A stretch of DNA of 24,498 bases from positions 1 to 24,498 of IMG/VR virus record IMGVR_UViG_3300021373_001301; one strand, 5' to 3'. Below the pieces are notes generated by a model. It saw only the letters and a program-made list of their open reading frames with translations, had not been told where the DNA came from and ran no database searches. A program made the translations under genes and the position numbers. Origin of the DNA: a virus. Positions within the stretch are counted from its first letter, which is position 1. Every line of letters begins with the position of its first letter. Positions 13,349-20,404 of the stretch are shown here, one piece after another.

Positions 13349-14581
13349 ATGAAACTACTGCATAGTTTTTGTGATCCAACTGACACAATGCCTACTGTTA
13401 CGAGTTTTAACGGAAGGTTTATTGATTCGGAAGGAAAGAACTACTATGACATTAGTGCAGGTAAAGGTTGCAACGTATTAGGCTTTAACAACGAATACAT
13501 ACAATATCATATTGCTCATGCACATAGAGTTTGGCCAAGCAACGATTGGAATGCTAAACCTGAGATATGGACAAAGTTAGAAGATATATTACAAAAGAAA
13601 CTTCCAGATTATTTTGCATTTATTCCAGCACATAGCGGAAGTGATGCAACAGACAATGCACTAAAATTTTGTTTTCAATACTACAGTAACAAAAAGAAAA
13701 ACAAGGTACTTGTACGTAAAGGTAGTTTCCATAGCGGAAGTTTAAGTGGTTGGGCAATGAGTGATTACAGAGGTTGGAGTAAACACTTTCCTGATATAGA
13801 GTATGTAGACTTTTATGATGAGGACTTTACAACTGTATTAGAAAAACACCAAGGAAACATTTGTGCCGTATTGTGTGATACTGTAAGTTGGTTTAACGGT
13901 GTTGATGAAATGTCCGATGACCTTATTAAGAAAATTAAACAAGGCAAATTCAAATACGATTATAAAATTATTGCTGACGAAGTATTTACAGGTATGTATA
14001 GATTTGGTAGTTTCGCACATAGCATGGAACGTAATCTACAACCTGACATTGCTTGTTTTGGTAAAGCACTTGCAGGTGGATTTAGTTCTTTTGCAATCAC
14101 TTGCCTTTCAAAAGAAATGTATGACAAGATTTCAAAGCCAACAGACACTGGTTGGGCATTACCTATAGCAATTGGCAACTCACGTAGCCAAGATCCTGTA
14201 GGAGCAACTGCGGTAGTGGCCGCACTTGAATACTGTGATAAAAATAAATTGATGTTTAACGTAACAAATCAAGTTACAAAATTTTTGGTGGAACTTGCAG
14301 ACATACTACAAAAGGTAGAAACTTTTGATGTAACACATAAAAACAGTTTCTTAAACTGTAAAATGGACAAAGGTAGAGACGTAAAGACACTAAACGAAAT
14401 TCGAGCATTCCTGAATAACTGCGGTATTTGGCAATACTCGACAACTACAATTAAATTTTGTAGTTTTTATGAAACTAAGAAAGTCGAAACAGATTATATT
14501 TTGAACGTATTCGATGACTTGGTAACCAAAATAAATCAAGAAAAACCATTGACAAATGAGGCGAAAGGCTTTATAATATGA
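13349..14581 (+). CDS. Class III PLP-dependent aminotransferase
   Basis: 410 residues, full length for the fold-type I class III family. AHSGSDATDNALK (94-106) is the phosphate-binding region. IIADEVFTGMYRFG carries D210 for the pyridine nitrogen, and CFGKALAGGF has the Schiff-base lysine K239. It resembles glutamate-1-semialdehyde, BioA and omega-aminotransferases; the substrate cannot be read from sequence. It sits directly between DpdA-linked genes and the QueD-like gene, so it may install an amine on a modified base or on its precursor; this is inference. The gene's last 30 bases contain a promoter and overlap the next start codon by four bases. Confidence 0.9.
   Translation: MKLLHSFCDPTDTMPTVTSFNGRFIDSEGKNYYDISAGKGCNVLGFNNEYIQYHIAHAHRVWPSNDWNAKPEIWTKLEDILQKKLPDYFAFIPAHSGSDATDNALKFCFQYYSNKKKNKVLVRKGSFHSGSLSGWAMSDYRGWSKHFPDIEYVDFYDEDFTTVLEKHQGNICAVLCDTVSWFNGVDEMSDDLIKKIKQGKFKYDYKIIADEVFTGMYRFGSFAHSMERNLQPDIACFGKALAGGFSSFAITCLSKEMYDKISKPTDTGWALPIAIGNSRSQDPVGATAVVAALEYCDKNKLMFNVTNQVTKFLVELADILQKVETFDVTHKNSFLNCKMDKGRDVKTLNEIRAFLNNCGIWQYSTTTIKFCSFYETKKVETDYILNVFDDLVTKINQEKPLTNEAKGFII
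14549..14577 (+). promoter_or_regulatory. Consensus promoter abutting a start codon, predicted leaderless
   Basis: TTGACA (14549-14554), 17 bases, TATAAT (14572-14577), immediately followed by ATG 14578. A start about seven bases past the -10 would fall at the second ATG (14584), giving a leaderless message. Read-through transcripts could instead use AAAGG (14564-14568). Confidence 0.7.
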
Positions 14582-15018
14582 GTATGACAGATCAGTTAAT
14601 TAAAGAACAATCAGATAAAGACAACAAGGCAAGAATTATGAATACAGCAAAACGAATGATTTGGGTAACTTTCCGTAAGGAAGGTATTCACAAGTATCCG
14701 GCGGCATTAGATGATCCAGCACTTGCAACAGGTGATGAGTATGATGTTAGTTTCTTAGGATATCCACACAGACACATCTTTCATTTTAAGGTAGCAATCA
14801 CAGTTACACACAATGACAGAGACATTGAATTTATACAATTTAAAAGATGGTTAGAAAAACTTTATGAGGAGAAAACATTAGAGTTAGATTATAAGAGTTG
14901 TGAAATGATGGCAGATGATCTTTATAAAGAGATCAATGCTAAACACCCAGGCCGTGAAGTCCATATTGACGTAAGTGAAGATGGAGAAAACGGTGCCCAT
15001 ATTGAGTATGCAAGATAG
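14578..15018 (+). CDS. QueD/6-pyruvoyltetrahydropterin synthase-like protein
   Basis: 146 residues. The layout of the T-fold PTPS/QueD family is visible: an early His in EGIHKYPAA (H38), GYPHRHIFHFKVAITV (H64 and H66 as the HxH zinc pair), RDIEFIQFKRWL for the DFxxLK stretch, SCEMMADDLYKEI for the PTxENLA helix, and VHIDVSEDGENGAHIEY for the Glu-containing C-terminal strand. QueD converts dihydroneopterin triphosphate to 6-carboxytetrahydropterin, the step between FolE and QueE, both encoded downstream. No Cys lies between H38 and H64, where QueD has its catalytic Cys. So it is either a divergent enzyme or a non-QueD T-fold protein. Two starts are possible, 14578 and 14584. Confidence 0.55.
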   Translation: MSMTDQLIKEQSDKDNKARIMNTAKRMIWVTFRKEGIHKYPAALDDPALATGDEYDVSFLGYPHRHIFHFKVAITVTHNDRDIEFIQFKRWLEKLYEEKTLELDYKSCEMMADDLYKEINAKHPGREVHIDVSEDGENGAHIEYAR

Positions 15019-15030
15019 AGGAAAAATGCG

Positions 15031-15264
15031 ATGTCACTCAAATTTAATCGTGAAGCCTATGAGCAGGTGTTCACTGATCTCGAGAAATTCAAGGACTTTT
15101 GTTCAAAGACTTCTTGGGTAACGGGTTACGGACGTTCTTATCGCTTTGACGAACGTGATCTTTATAACAACAAAAGCGAGGCTTGGAGAACATACGTTTT
15201 GTTCACTCAAGGCAAGAAGCCTAAGTACAAGCCAAATAAAAAGAAGATGTATAGGAGGACTTAA
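15031..15264 (+). CDS. Small basic protein, unknown
   Basis: 77 residues. KFNREAYEQVFTDLEKFKDF is helical, then comes an aromatic-rich middle (SWVTGYGRSYRFDERDLYN) and a Lys/Arg tail. GAGG follows the previous stop. It lies directly before yhhQ, whose ATG follows its stop. No family is recognised; nucleic-acid binding is possible from its charge. Confidence 0.65.
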   Translation: MSLKFNREAYEQVFTDLEKFKDFCSKTSWVTGYGRSYRFDERDLYNNKSEAWRTYVLFTQGKKPKYKPNKKKMYRRT

Positions 15265-15867
15265 ATGTTCAAAGACGTAGATAAAAGTATGCTGATGAAA
15301 CTTGTGTTACTACACGTTGTAGTGATTACTGTTTCAAATGCGTTGGTGGCAATTCCTGTAGAAATTGCAGGTGTGAAACTAACGTGGGCGGCATTTACTT
15401 TTCCATTAGTTGTAATAGCAACGGACTTGACTGTTAGACTACTTGGAAAAAATATTGCAAGATCAACAATCGCGGCGGCATATCCATTGGCAATCATTGG
15501 ATCCATTGCAGTTGTACTTGCAGAAGGAGCACCACAATCAGTAGCAATGCGTATTGGTTTTGCTTCGGCAACGGCTTATGCTATTGGTACAATGCTTGAT
15601 GTATATGTATTCCAATACATTAGAGAAGCGTTTACAAAAAATTGGTGGTTAGCACCTGCGGTATCTACTATCGCGGCGAACATCATTGATACGTATACGT
15701 TCTTTGCTGTCGCATTTAATAACTCGGCAGATGAATACATGGCGGCTAACTGGGTTGAGATTGCAGGATCACAAACTGTACTCAAAATTGCAGTAGGCTT
15801 AATTGTATTCCTACCAGCATACGGACTATTGTTGAAATCACTACAAAAGAAGTATGCACTAAAATAA
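15265..15867 (+). CDS. yhhQ: Queuosine-precursor transporter, YhhQ/VUT family
   Basis: 200 residues with about six membrane helices. Family hallmarks are TFPLVVIATDLTVRLLGK after the second helix, LDVYVFQYIREAFTKNWW in the middle and VSTIAANIIDTYTFF towards the end. E. coli YhhQ (221 residues) imports preQ0 and preQ1. In this phage it would bring host-medium 7-deazaguanine bases into the cell for DpdA, complementing or bypassing FolE/QueE synthesis. It is expected in the host inner membrane. AGGAGG-like sequence (15252-15260) precedes ATG 15265. It lies in the transcript started at 14549 and is followed ten bases later by the glycosyltransferase gene. Confidence 0.88.
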   Translation: MFKDVDKSMLMKLVLLHVVVITVSNALVAIPVEIAGVKLTWAAFTFPLVVIATDLTVRLLGKNIARSTIAAAYPLAIIGSIAVVLAEGAPQSVAMRIGFASATAYAIGTMLDVYVFQYIREAFTKNWWLAPAVSTIAANIIDTYTFFAVAFNNSADEYMAANWVEIAGSQTVLKIAVGLIVFLPAYGLLLKSLQKKYALK

Positions 15868-15877
15868 GGAGACACTA

Positions 15878-16933
15878 ATGACAATTTACATCGTAGATAT
15901 TGAAGCAGTTGATACACGTTACACAAAGCAGTGGAAGGAACATCTTCCAAAGCAAATGAAACGTGCAACTAATTCTGAGGTAGTTGTTATTAGTGGCGGA
16001 GAAGTGCCTCAGGCTACAACGCCTGGGGCATTCCTTAACTTTGCAGGGACTAATAATTATAAGTCTCAACAAATGTTAGAAATTAGCAGACTATTTGCTA
16101 ATGGTGAAATTAAAGATGGCGACTACTTCCTATACACAGATGCTTGGAATCCAACTGTAATACAATTAAAGTATATGGCTGAATTACTTGGTGTTAAGAT
16201 TAAGGTAGGTGGTATGTGGCACGCCGGTAGTTATGATCCACAAGACTTCTTAGGAAGATTGATTGGTGATGCTGATTGGTGTAGAAGTGCAGAACGTAGT
16301 ATGTATGAATGCTATGATAATAATTTTTTTGCAACAGAGTTTCATAAGAAACTGTTTATAGAAAGTTTTCCAACACTATTAACAAAGTCAAACATAGTAG
16401 GTTGGCCTATGGAGTACTTGGCAAATAGTTTTGCACAGTACAAAGGCATGACAAAGAAAAACATGATTTTGTTTCCGCATAGAATTGCTCCAGAGAAGCA
16501 AGTTGATATATTTAGAGATTTAAAAGAAAGCATGACACAATACGAATTTGTTATTTGTCAAGAACGTGAACTTACTAAAAATGAATATCATAATTTATTA
16601 GGTGAAGCAAAGGTTGTGTTTAGTGCTAACTTACAAGAAACATTAGGTATTAGTTGGTATGAAGGTGCTCTTGTAGATGCATTACCAATGATGCCAGACA
16701 GATTAAGTTACAGTGAAATGGCATTGCCAGAGTTTTTATATCCAAGTGAATGGACACAAGACTTAGATAGTTACAAAAAACATAAACAAAAAGTAATGAA
16801 TCTTATTACAGATTATGTTGAGAACTATGACAAGTACTTGCTAAAAGTACAACAACAAGTTAATAAACTGAAAGGCGAGTTCTTTTCAGGAAAAGCATTA
16901 TATAAAACTATTGGAGATAATGATGGACGATGA
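15878..16933 (+). CDS. GT-B glycosyltransferase, possibly queuosine-glycosylase-like
   Basis: 351 residues. The C-terminal half shows a retaining GT4-type donor site: ILFPHRIAPEKQ (197-208), VVFSANLQETLGISWYEG with the E-X7-E pair (E254, E262), and PMMPDRLSYSEMALPEFLYP. The last motif recalls the 'PNRLxYPE' stretch of the GTDC1/QTMAN family, which mannosylates queuosine in tRNA. This is memory-based and unscored. The N-terminal half has YTDAWNP and GGMWHAGSYDP, possible acceptor-side elements. It follows yhhQ by ten bases, so a glycosylated deazaguanine base in DNA is an attractive inference. Modification of host surface sugars is the alternative. The start is supported by AAGGAG at 15866-15871. 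Confidence 0.75.
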   Translation: MTIYIVDIEAVDTRYTKQWKEHLPKQMKRATNSEVVVISGGEVPQATTPGAFLNFAGTNNYKSQQMLEISRLFANGEIKDGDYFLYTDAWNPTVIQLKYMAELLGVKIKVGGMWHAGSYDPQDFLGRLIGDADWCRSAERSMYECYDNNFFATEFHKKLFIESFPTLLTKSNIVGWPMEYLANSFAQYKGMTKKNMILFPHRIAPEKQVDIFRDLKESMTQYEFVICQERELTKNEYHNLLGEAKVVFSANLQETLGISWYEGALVDALPMMPDRLSYSEMALPEFLYPSEWTQDLDSYKKHKQKVMNLITDYVENYDKYLLKVQQQVNKLKGEFFSGKALYKTIGDNDGR

Positions 16934-17216
16934 TAGCACTGATTATACACTTACATACAGTGGTGAAACAGTTGGTGGCGGCATAGATACACCAACATAC
17001 ACTTTTGATATTTCAGACTTAGATAGTCAGGACGGTACTACTCCATTAACAATTAATACTGATTTTGCAGGCACGTACAAAGAAGAAACATGGCCAAGCG
17101 AATACAAAGTACAAGAAATGATTAAACAATATCCTGCTTTAAAAATACAATATGAAAAATTTTTAGAAGTATACAATTTAGTGAAAGACGATTATAAAGA
17201 TGAACTTCCTTTCTAA
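16923..17216 (+). CDS. Acidic small protein, unknown
   Basis: 97 residues from ATG 16923, six bases after GGAG (16913-16916); a second ATG at 16920 adds one residue. The first half is acidic, Thr/Ser/Gly-rich and likely unstructured. The second half is a conserved-looking helix (YPALKIQYEKFLEVYNLVKD) that I recall from small proteins of T4-like cyanophages. It overlaps the glycosyltransferase gene by 11 bases and the cupin gene by 17. Function unknown. Confidence 0.65.
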   Translation: MDDDSTDYTLTYSGETVGGGIDTPTYTFDISDLDSQDGTTPLTINTDFAGTYKEETWPSEYKVQEMIKQYPALKIQYEKFLEVYNLVKDDYKDELPF

Positions 17217-17718
17217 AATAATGGACATGCTCGGAAGACGCCGAGTTATTACAGATAGAACAGGCAAGATACCATATCTTGTTCGTTACTACTTGTTTCT
17301 GAAAGATAGAAAGAACTTTCCTTTCAATATTACATTGCATAAGGTTCTTGTAAGTGATGAACCTACATTGCATGATCATCCTTGGGATTGGGGAGCATTT
17401 ATAATAAAAGGTGGCTATTGGGAACACATTCCAATACGTTCACAGGAAGGTGCTGTCGTTGGTTCAACAAAAGTATGGCGTGGTCCTGGTAGTTTACGTT
17501 TTAGAAAAGCAGATGACTTACATTGGTTAGAACTTGCTAAAGACAAAGATGGAAATGAAATACCTTGTTGGAGTATTTTCTATATGGGACGTAAACAAAA
17601 GGAATGGGGTTTTGTACGTTATGTATATGGTGAAACAGGTAAGGACTGGGCTAATGCAGGTTACAGATGGGTGCATAATGAAGAATACTTGAACGAACGG
17701 GAGAACAAAATTGGATAG
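17200..17718 (+). CDS. Cupin-fold protein
   Basis: 172 residues. TLHDHPWDWGAFIIKGGYWE (57-75) is a cupin motif 1 with H58, H60 and a downstream Glu. FRKADDLHWLEL supplies H108 for motif 2. This suggests one double-stranded beta-helix with a mononuclear metal site. The C-terminal part is aromatic-rich (RYVYGETGKDWANAGYRW). Similar single-domain cupins are frequent in marine T4-like phages, with no settled role. It overlaps the next gene, a 2OG oxygenase, by eight bases; both have Fe-type folds and may be co-regulated. Confidence 0.75.
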   Translation: MNFLSKIMDMLGRRRVITDRTGKIPYLVRYYLFLKDRKNFPFNITLHKVLVSDEPTLHDHPWDWGAFIIKGGYWEHIPIRSQEGAVVGSTKVWRGPGSLRFRKADDLHWLELAKDKDGNEIPCWSIFYMGRKQKEWGFVRYVYGETGKDWANAGYRWVHNEEYLNERENKIG

Positions 17719-18343
17719 AACATCTTACTTTGGCGGACTTATTATAACATACGATAATGTGTTTACACCTAATACCATAGGTGCTCTTGAAAAGAATATT
17801 CAAGATGTTCCGTTTAAGTGGGGTACGAGAGACAATCCAGATCAACCACCTACAGGATTACAATGCTTTGACTTTGAGCCTACTCATTCATGGCAAACTT
17901 TATGGAACGTAGTTAATGAAAAACTAAAAGACCTTGAAGGTTTAGAATACCGTAGAAGTAACTTAAACTTTTTTGCAACAGGCGAAGATGCATACTATCA
18001 CAAAGATGATTGTGATTGGACATTGCTTTATTATTGCAATACAGAATGGAAGCCTGATGATAAAGGAGAAACAAAGTTCTATATTACTACAGATGATCTT
18101 GATGGGTATAAACTTCAAGATGTACAAGGAAACGCAGATCCATTGGTGTTAAGTATCGCACCAATACCGGGCAGGTTCTGTTTCTTTAAGAGTAGCATTA
18201 ATCATAGTGCTACAGGATTTAGAAACACTGCAAGATTTGTTCCTGCACTTAAATTTGTTGAGGCAGGTAAAGGCAATGGTACTGGAATAATTGTTCAACA
18301 AGGTAATCAAGACGTATTACAAATTAGGAGAAACTATGGTTAA
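17711..18343 (+). CDS. 2OG-Fe(II) oxygenase, prolyl-hydroxylase-like
   Basis: 210 residues. YYHKDDCDW gives the H-X-D iron ligands (H97, D99), FKSSINHSATGF the distal His (H165), and RNTARF the 2-oxoglutarate Arg (R175). Together they make a complete facial triad in a P4H-like jelly-roll. The C-terminal 30 residues (after FVEAGKGN) form an extra tail. TTG 17711 is chosen because GGGAG (17699-17703) is seven bases upstream and the frame's next Met is not close. Substrate unknown: protein, nucleobase or small molecule. It overlaps the phosphoribosyltransferase gene by eight bases. Confidence 0.82.
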   Translation: MDRTSYFGGLIITYDNVFTPNTIGALEKNIQDVPFKWGTRDNPDQPPTGLQCFDFEPTHSWQTLWNVVNEKLKDLEGLEYRRSNLNFFATGEDAYYHKDDCDWTLLYYCNTEWKPDDKGETKFYITTDDLDGYKLQDVQGNADPLVLSIAPIPGRFCFFKSSINHSATGFRNTARFVPALKFVEAGKGNGTGIIVQQGNQDVLQIRRNYG

Positions 18344-18905
18344 AAAGCATTATTATACTTGGACTGACGTAGAACGTATGTGTCAGAGTATTATAAATCA
18401 GATGTACAAGGACGATTGGCGTCCTGACTATATTGTAGGTATTACACGAGGTGGTAATATTCCTGCAACTATTATTAGTAACATGACAGGAATACGTTGC
18501 GAAGCACTTAAGGTAAGTTTACGTGATGGCGAGAAAGGTGGCTTTAATGATAGTGCCGCTTGGATGGCCAGTGATGCATTTGGTTACAATGATGATACCA
18601 CAGGTGCAACAACTAAGGTTGCAGGTGCAAGGTGGGATATTAGTTTAAGAAAAAAAATACTTATTGTAGATGACATCAACGATACTGGTGCAACATTTCA
18701 ATGGATTAAGAATGATTGGCAAAGTGGTTGTTTGCCAGATGAACCTACATGGGAAACTGTATGGGGGAACAGTGTAAGATTTGCTACACTTACAGAAAAT
18801 TTAGCCAGCAACTTTAGCCAGGTGAGTTATAGTTGTCATGAAGTTAACAAAGCCGAGGAAGACGTCTGGTTAGTTTATCCTTGGGAAAACGTAGGAGAAT
18901 ACTAA
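18336..18905 (+). CDS. Type I phosphoribosyltransferase
   Basis: 189 residues from ATG 18336, with AGGAG six bases upstream; a Met at 18291 would lie inside the oxygenase gene. ILIVDDINDTGAT (108-120) is the PRPP-binding motif, and IVGITRGGNIPA (33-44) the first loop. The N-terminal YTWTDVERM and the overall size resemble xanthine/hypoxanthine-type and Gpt-like enzymes. It would join a nucleobase to PRPP. With deazaguanine genes on both sides, salvage of a purine-like base is possible, but no residue here proves that. The region at 60-100 is longer than in minimal PRTases. It abuts the HIT gene. Confidence 0.85.
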   Translation: MVKKHYYTWTDVERMCQSIINQMYKDDWRPDYIVGITRGGNIPATIISNMTGIRCEALKVSLRDGEKGGFNDSAAWMASDAFGYNDDTTGATTKVAGARWDISLRKKILIVDDINDTGATFQWIKNDWQSGCLPDEPTWETVWGNSVRFATLTENLASNFSQVSYSCHEVNKAEEDVWLVYPWENVGEY

Positions 18906-19298
18906 ATGCAATTTAACGAAACACCATGGAAAGATGTTTTACTTGATGCTAAAGGCTTTACAGTTTTTAAAGACAAGTATCCAGTAACAGAAGGACATCT
19001 TCTTTTTGTACCGAAAGAACAGTCTTGGCAAGATATTGTTAAGTGTTGGGAAGCGGCATATAAATGGGGTTACGATTGGGTTGAACGTGGTTACTGTGAT
19101 GCTTTTAACGTAGGACAGAACGTTGGCGAAGAAGCAGGACAAACTGTTATGTATCCACACGTACATTTAATTCCAAGACGCAAAGGCGACATGGACAATC
19201 CTAAAGGAGGAGTGCGTGGTGTTATTCCGCACAAACAAAAATATACAATGGGTAATCCTAAGCAACCAGATTTATTCCTTGAAGGAGATTGTGTATAA
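18906..19298 (+). CDS. HIT-family nucleotide hydrolase/transferase
   Basis: 130 residues. NVGQNVGEEAGQTVMYPHVHLIPR is represented here by its two halves: NVGQNVGEEAGQTV, then MYPHVHLIPR. It carries the HIT active site with H85 and H87. The first His of the usual H-x-H-x-H triad is Tyr83, while the catalytic middle His is kept. GGVRGVIPHK downstream is typical of bacterial HIT proteins. Members cleave adenylylated or dinucleotide substrates. The one-base overlap at 19298 couples it to the SGNH-like gene. The target in phage infection is unknown. Confidence 0.88.
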   Translation: MQFNETPWKDVLLDAKGFTVFKDKYPVTEGHLLFVPKEQSWQDIVKCWEAAYKWGYDWVERGYCDAFNVGQNVGEEAGQTVMYPHVHLIPRRKGDMDNPKGGVRGVIPHKQKYTMGNPKQPDLFLEGDCV

Positions 19299-20110
19299 TG
19301 AGAACTGCCGTTATAGGTTGTAGTCATAGTGCAGGCTATTCATATAGCCAAAAAGAAGGCACTCGCGATCGTTGGAATGACAACAACTGGGCAGAAATGT
19401 ATATTGGCAGTCAAGACAAGGACGGAGTTATATTTGCTTGTCCTGGCAGAGGCTGGTATGATTACAGTGAACGTCTTGCTTTTTTATTTAAAAAGTATGA
19501 TGACATTGATGAAGTTATTATACAACAGACATACTGGAATCGTTTTAGAATAGGATTTAGTAATCCTTGTTATTACGAAAACATTATTCCACTTGATGTT
19601 CATATGAACTTAGAAGAAACAAAAGGTCGCATAGATTGTTACAATATTAATATGTGGGACGATGAACGTAAATGTTTTGATGGAGGTAGAATTTCTATGG
19701 CTGGCGACTATGCAGTGCCGGCAACGATTAGTATGGAGTTTGAACCTTTTGATATTATTGAACCAAATTTACAAACAGAAGGATACCAAAGAACAAAAGC
19801 ATGGTATGAATTAATGACGATTGTAAATCAAAGACAGTTTTTCAAAGAAGTATATCTTTGGAATATATTGTGCAAAGAAAACAACGCGGTGTTAAAAATC
19901 TTTGCCATAAACGACCACACGTGGCTTCCTAAAGATCTAAATATGATTGGGAATGTCCAGGCGGACGTAGCAGACAAAACTGTAACACAGTTTTTATTAA
20001 CCAAGGGTGAATTACAAGACTTCGTAATAGATGATGAACATTTTAATATTAAGGCACATAGTCTTATTGCGAACGATTATATCCCTAACATGAAAGGAAG
20101 TTTATGTTGA
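19298..20110 (+). CDS. SGNH/GDSL-like hydrolase
   Basis: 270 residues from ATG 19298; a TTG at 19289 would sit inside the HIT gene. AVIGCSHSAGY carries the nucleophile Ser of block I (S9, with Cys where GDS has Asp). IDDEHFNIKAH near the C terminus gives the D-x-x-H pair (D245, H248). These suggest an esterase or deacylase fold. Intermediate blocks are less clear, so activity is not certain. Similar proteins occur in marine T4-like phages. It could act on surface polysaccharide esters or simply be an SGNH-fold binding protein. There is no signal peptide. It overlaps the next gene by seven bases. Confidence 0.65.
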   Translation: MRTAVIGCSHSAGYSYSQKEGTRDRWNDNNWAEMYIGSQDKDGVIFACPGRGWYDYSERLAFLFKKYDDIDEVIIQQTYWNRFRIGFSNPCYYENIIPLDVHMNLEETKGRIDCYNINMWDDERKCFDGGRISMAGDYAVPATISMEFEPFDIIEPNLQTEGYQRTKAWYELMTIVNQRQFFKEVYLWNILCKENNAVLKIFAINDHTWLPKDLNMIGNVQADVADKTVTQFLLTKGELQDFVIDDEHFNIKAHSLIANDYIPNMKGSLC

Positions 20111-20307
20111 AACAAGTAATGATAGATGCGGCAAGAAAACATGCAGAAGCAGAGATTGACTTGCACAAGGCTAATATTGAAGTGTACATGCAACAGGTAG
20201 TTGGAATTGGTGAACACTCAGATATTATTGAGACCATCCAAAAGGAATTGGATAAAATGGCTCAGGCGCACGATCGTTTAGAAATGCTAAACAAATACTT
20301 TGGTTAA
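20104..20307 (+). CDS. Small helical protein, conserved in T4-like phages
   Basis: 67 residues, wholly helical, with the pattern ANIEVYMQQVVGIGEHSDII followed by a heptad-like helix ending LNKYFG. I recall VGIGEHSD as a recurrent signature of a small uncharacterised protein in T4-like cyanophages. It overlaps the SGNH gene by seven bases and is the last gene before a 97-base gap with the folE promoter. Confidence 0.7.
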   Translation: MLKQVMIDAARKHAEAEIDLHKANIEVYMQQVVGIGEHSDIIETIQKELDKMAQAHDRLEMLNKYFG

Positions 20308-20324
20308 ATCCATATATAAAGTGT

Positions 20325-20353
20325 TTGACATTAATCTAAATATATCGTATAAT
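20325..20353 (+). promoter_or_regulatory. Consensus sigma70 promoter for folE-queE
   Basis: TTGACA (20325-20330), 17 bases, TATAAT (20348-20353) match consensus at all twelve positions. It is intergenic, with a start expected near 20360. Confidence 0.88.
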
Positions 20354-20371
20354 ATACAATACAACTAAGAC

Positions 20372-20387
20372 AGGCAATCCACTGCCT
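20372..20387 (+). promoter_or_regulatory. Small hairpin in the folE leader
   Basis: AGGCA and TGCCT pair around a six-base loop, 17 bases before ATG 20405 and just upstream of GGAG (20395-20398). It may affect mRNA stability or translation. It is too small for a preQ1 riboswitch call, and no CUUAAC-type aptamer was convincing. Confidence 0.3.
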
Positions 20388-20404
20388 TAACATCGGAGAA
20401 GTAA

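Noticed and set aside
18291-18335. Upstream Met for the phosphoribosyltransferase
   Set aside because: It lies inside the oxygenase gene; ATG 18336 has AGGAG immediately upstream and begins the family-like N terminus.
19294-19299. TATAAT at the SGNH-like gene start
   Set aside because: No -35 and no extended -10 TG; the bases are explained by the HIT gene end and the ATG.
20354-20404. preQ1 riboswitch in the folE leader
   Set aside because: The 50-base leader has only a five-pair hairpin; I could not see the conserved pseudoknot pairing, and regulation by a deazaguanine ligand stays unsupported.
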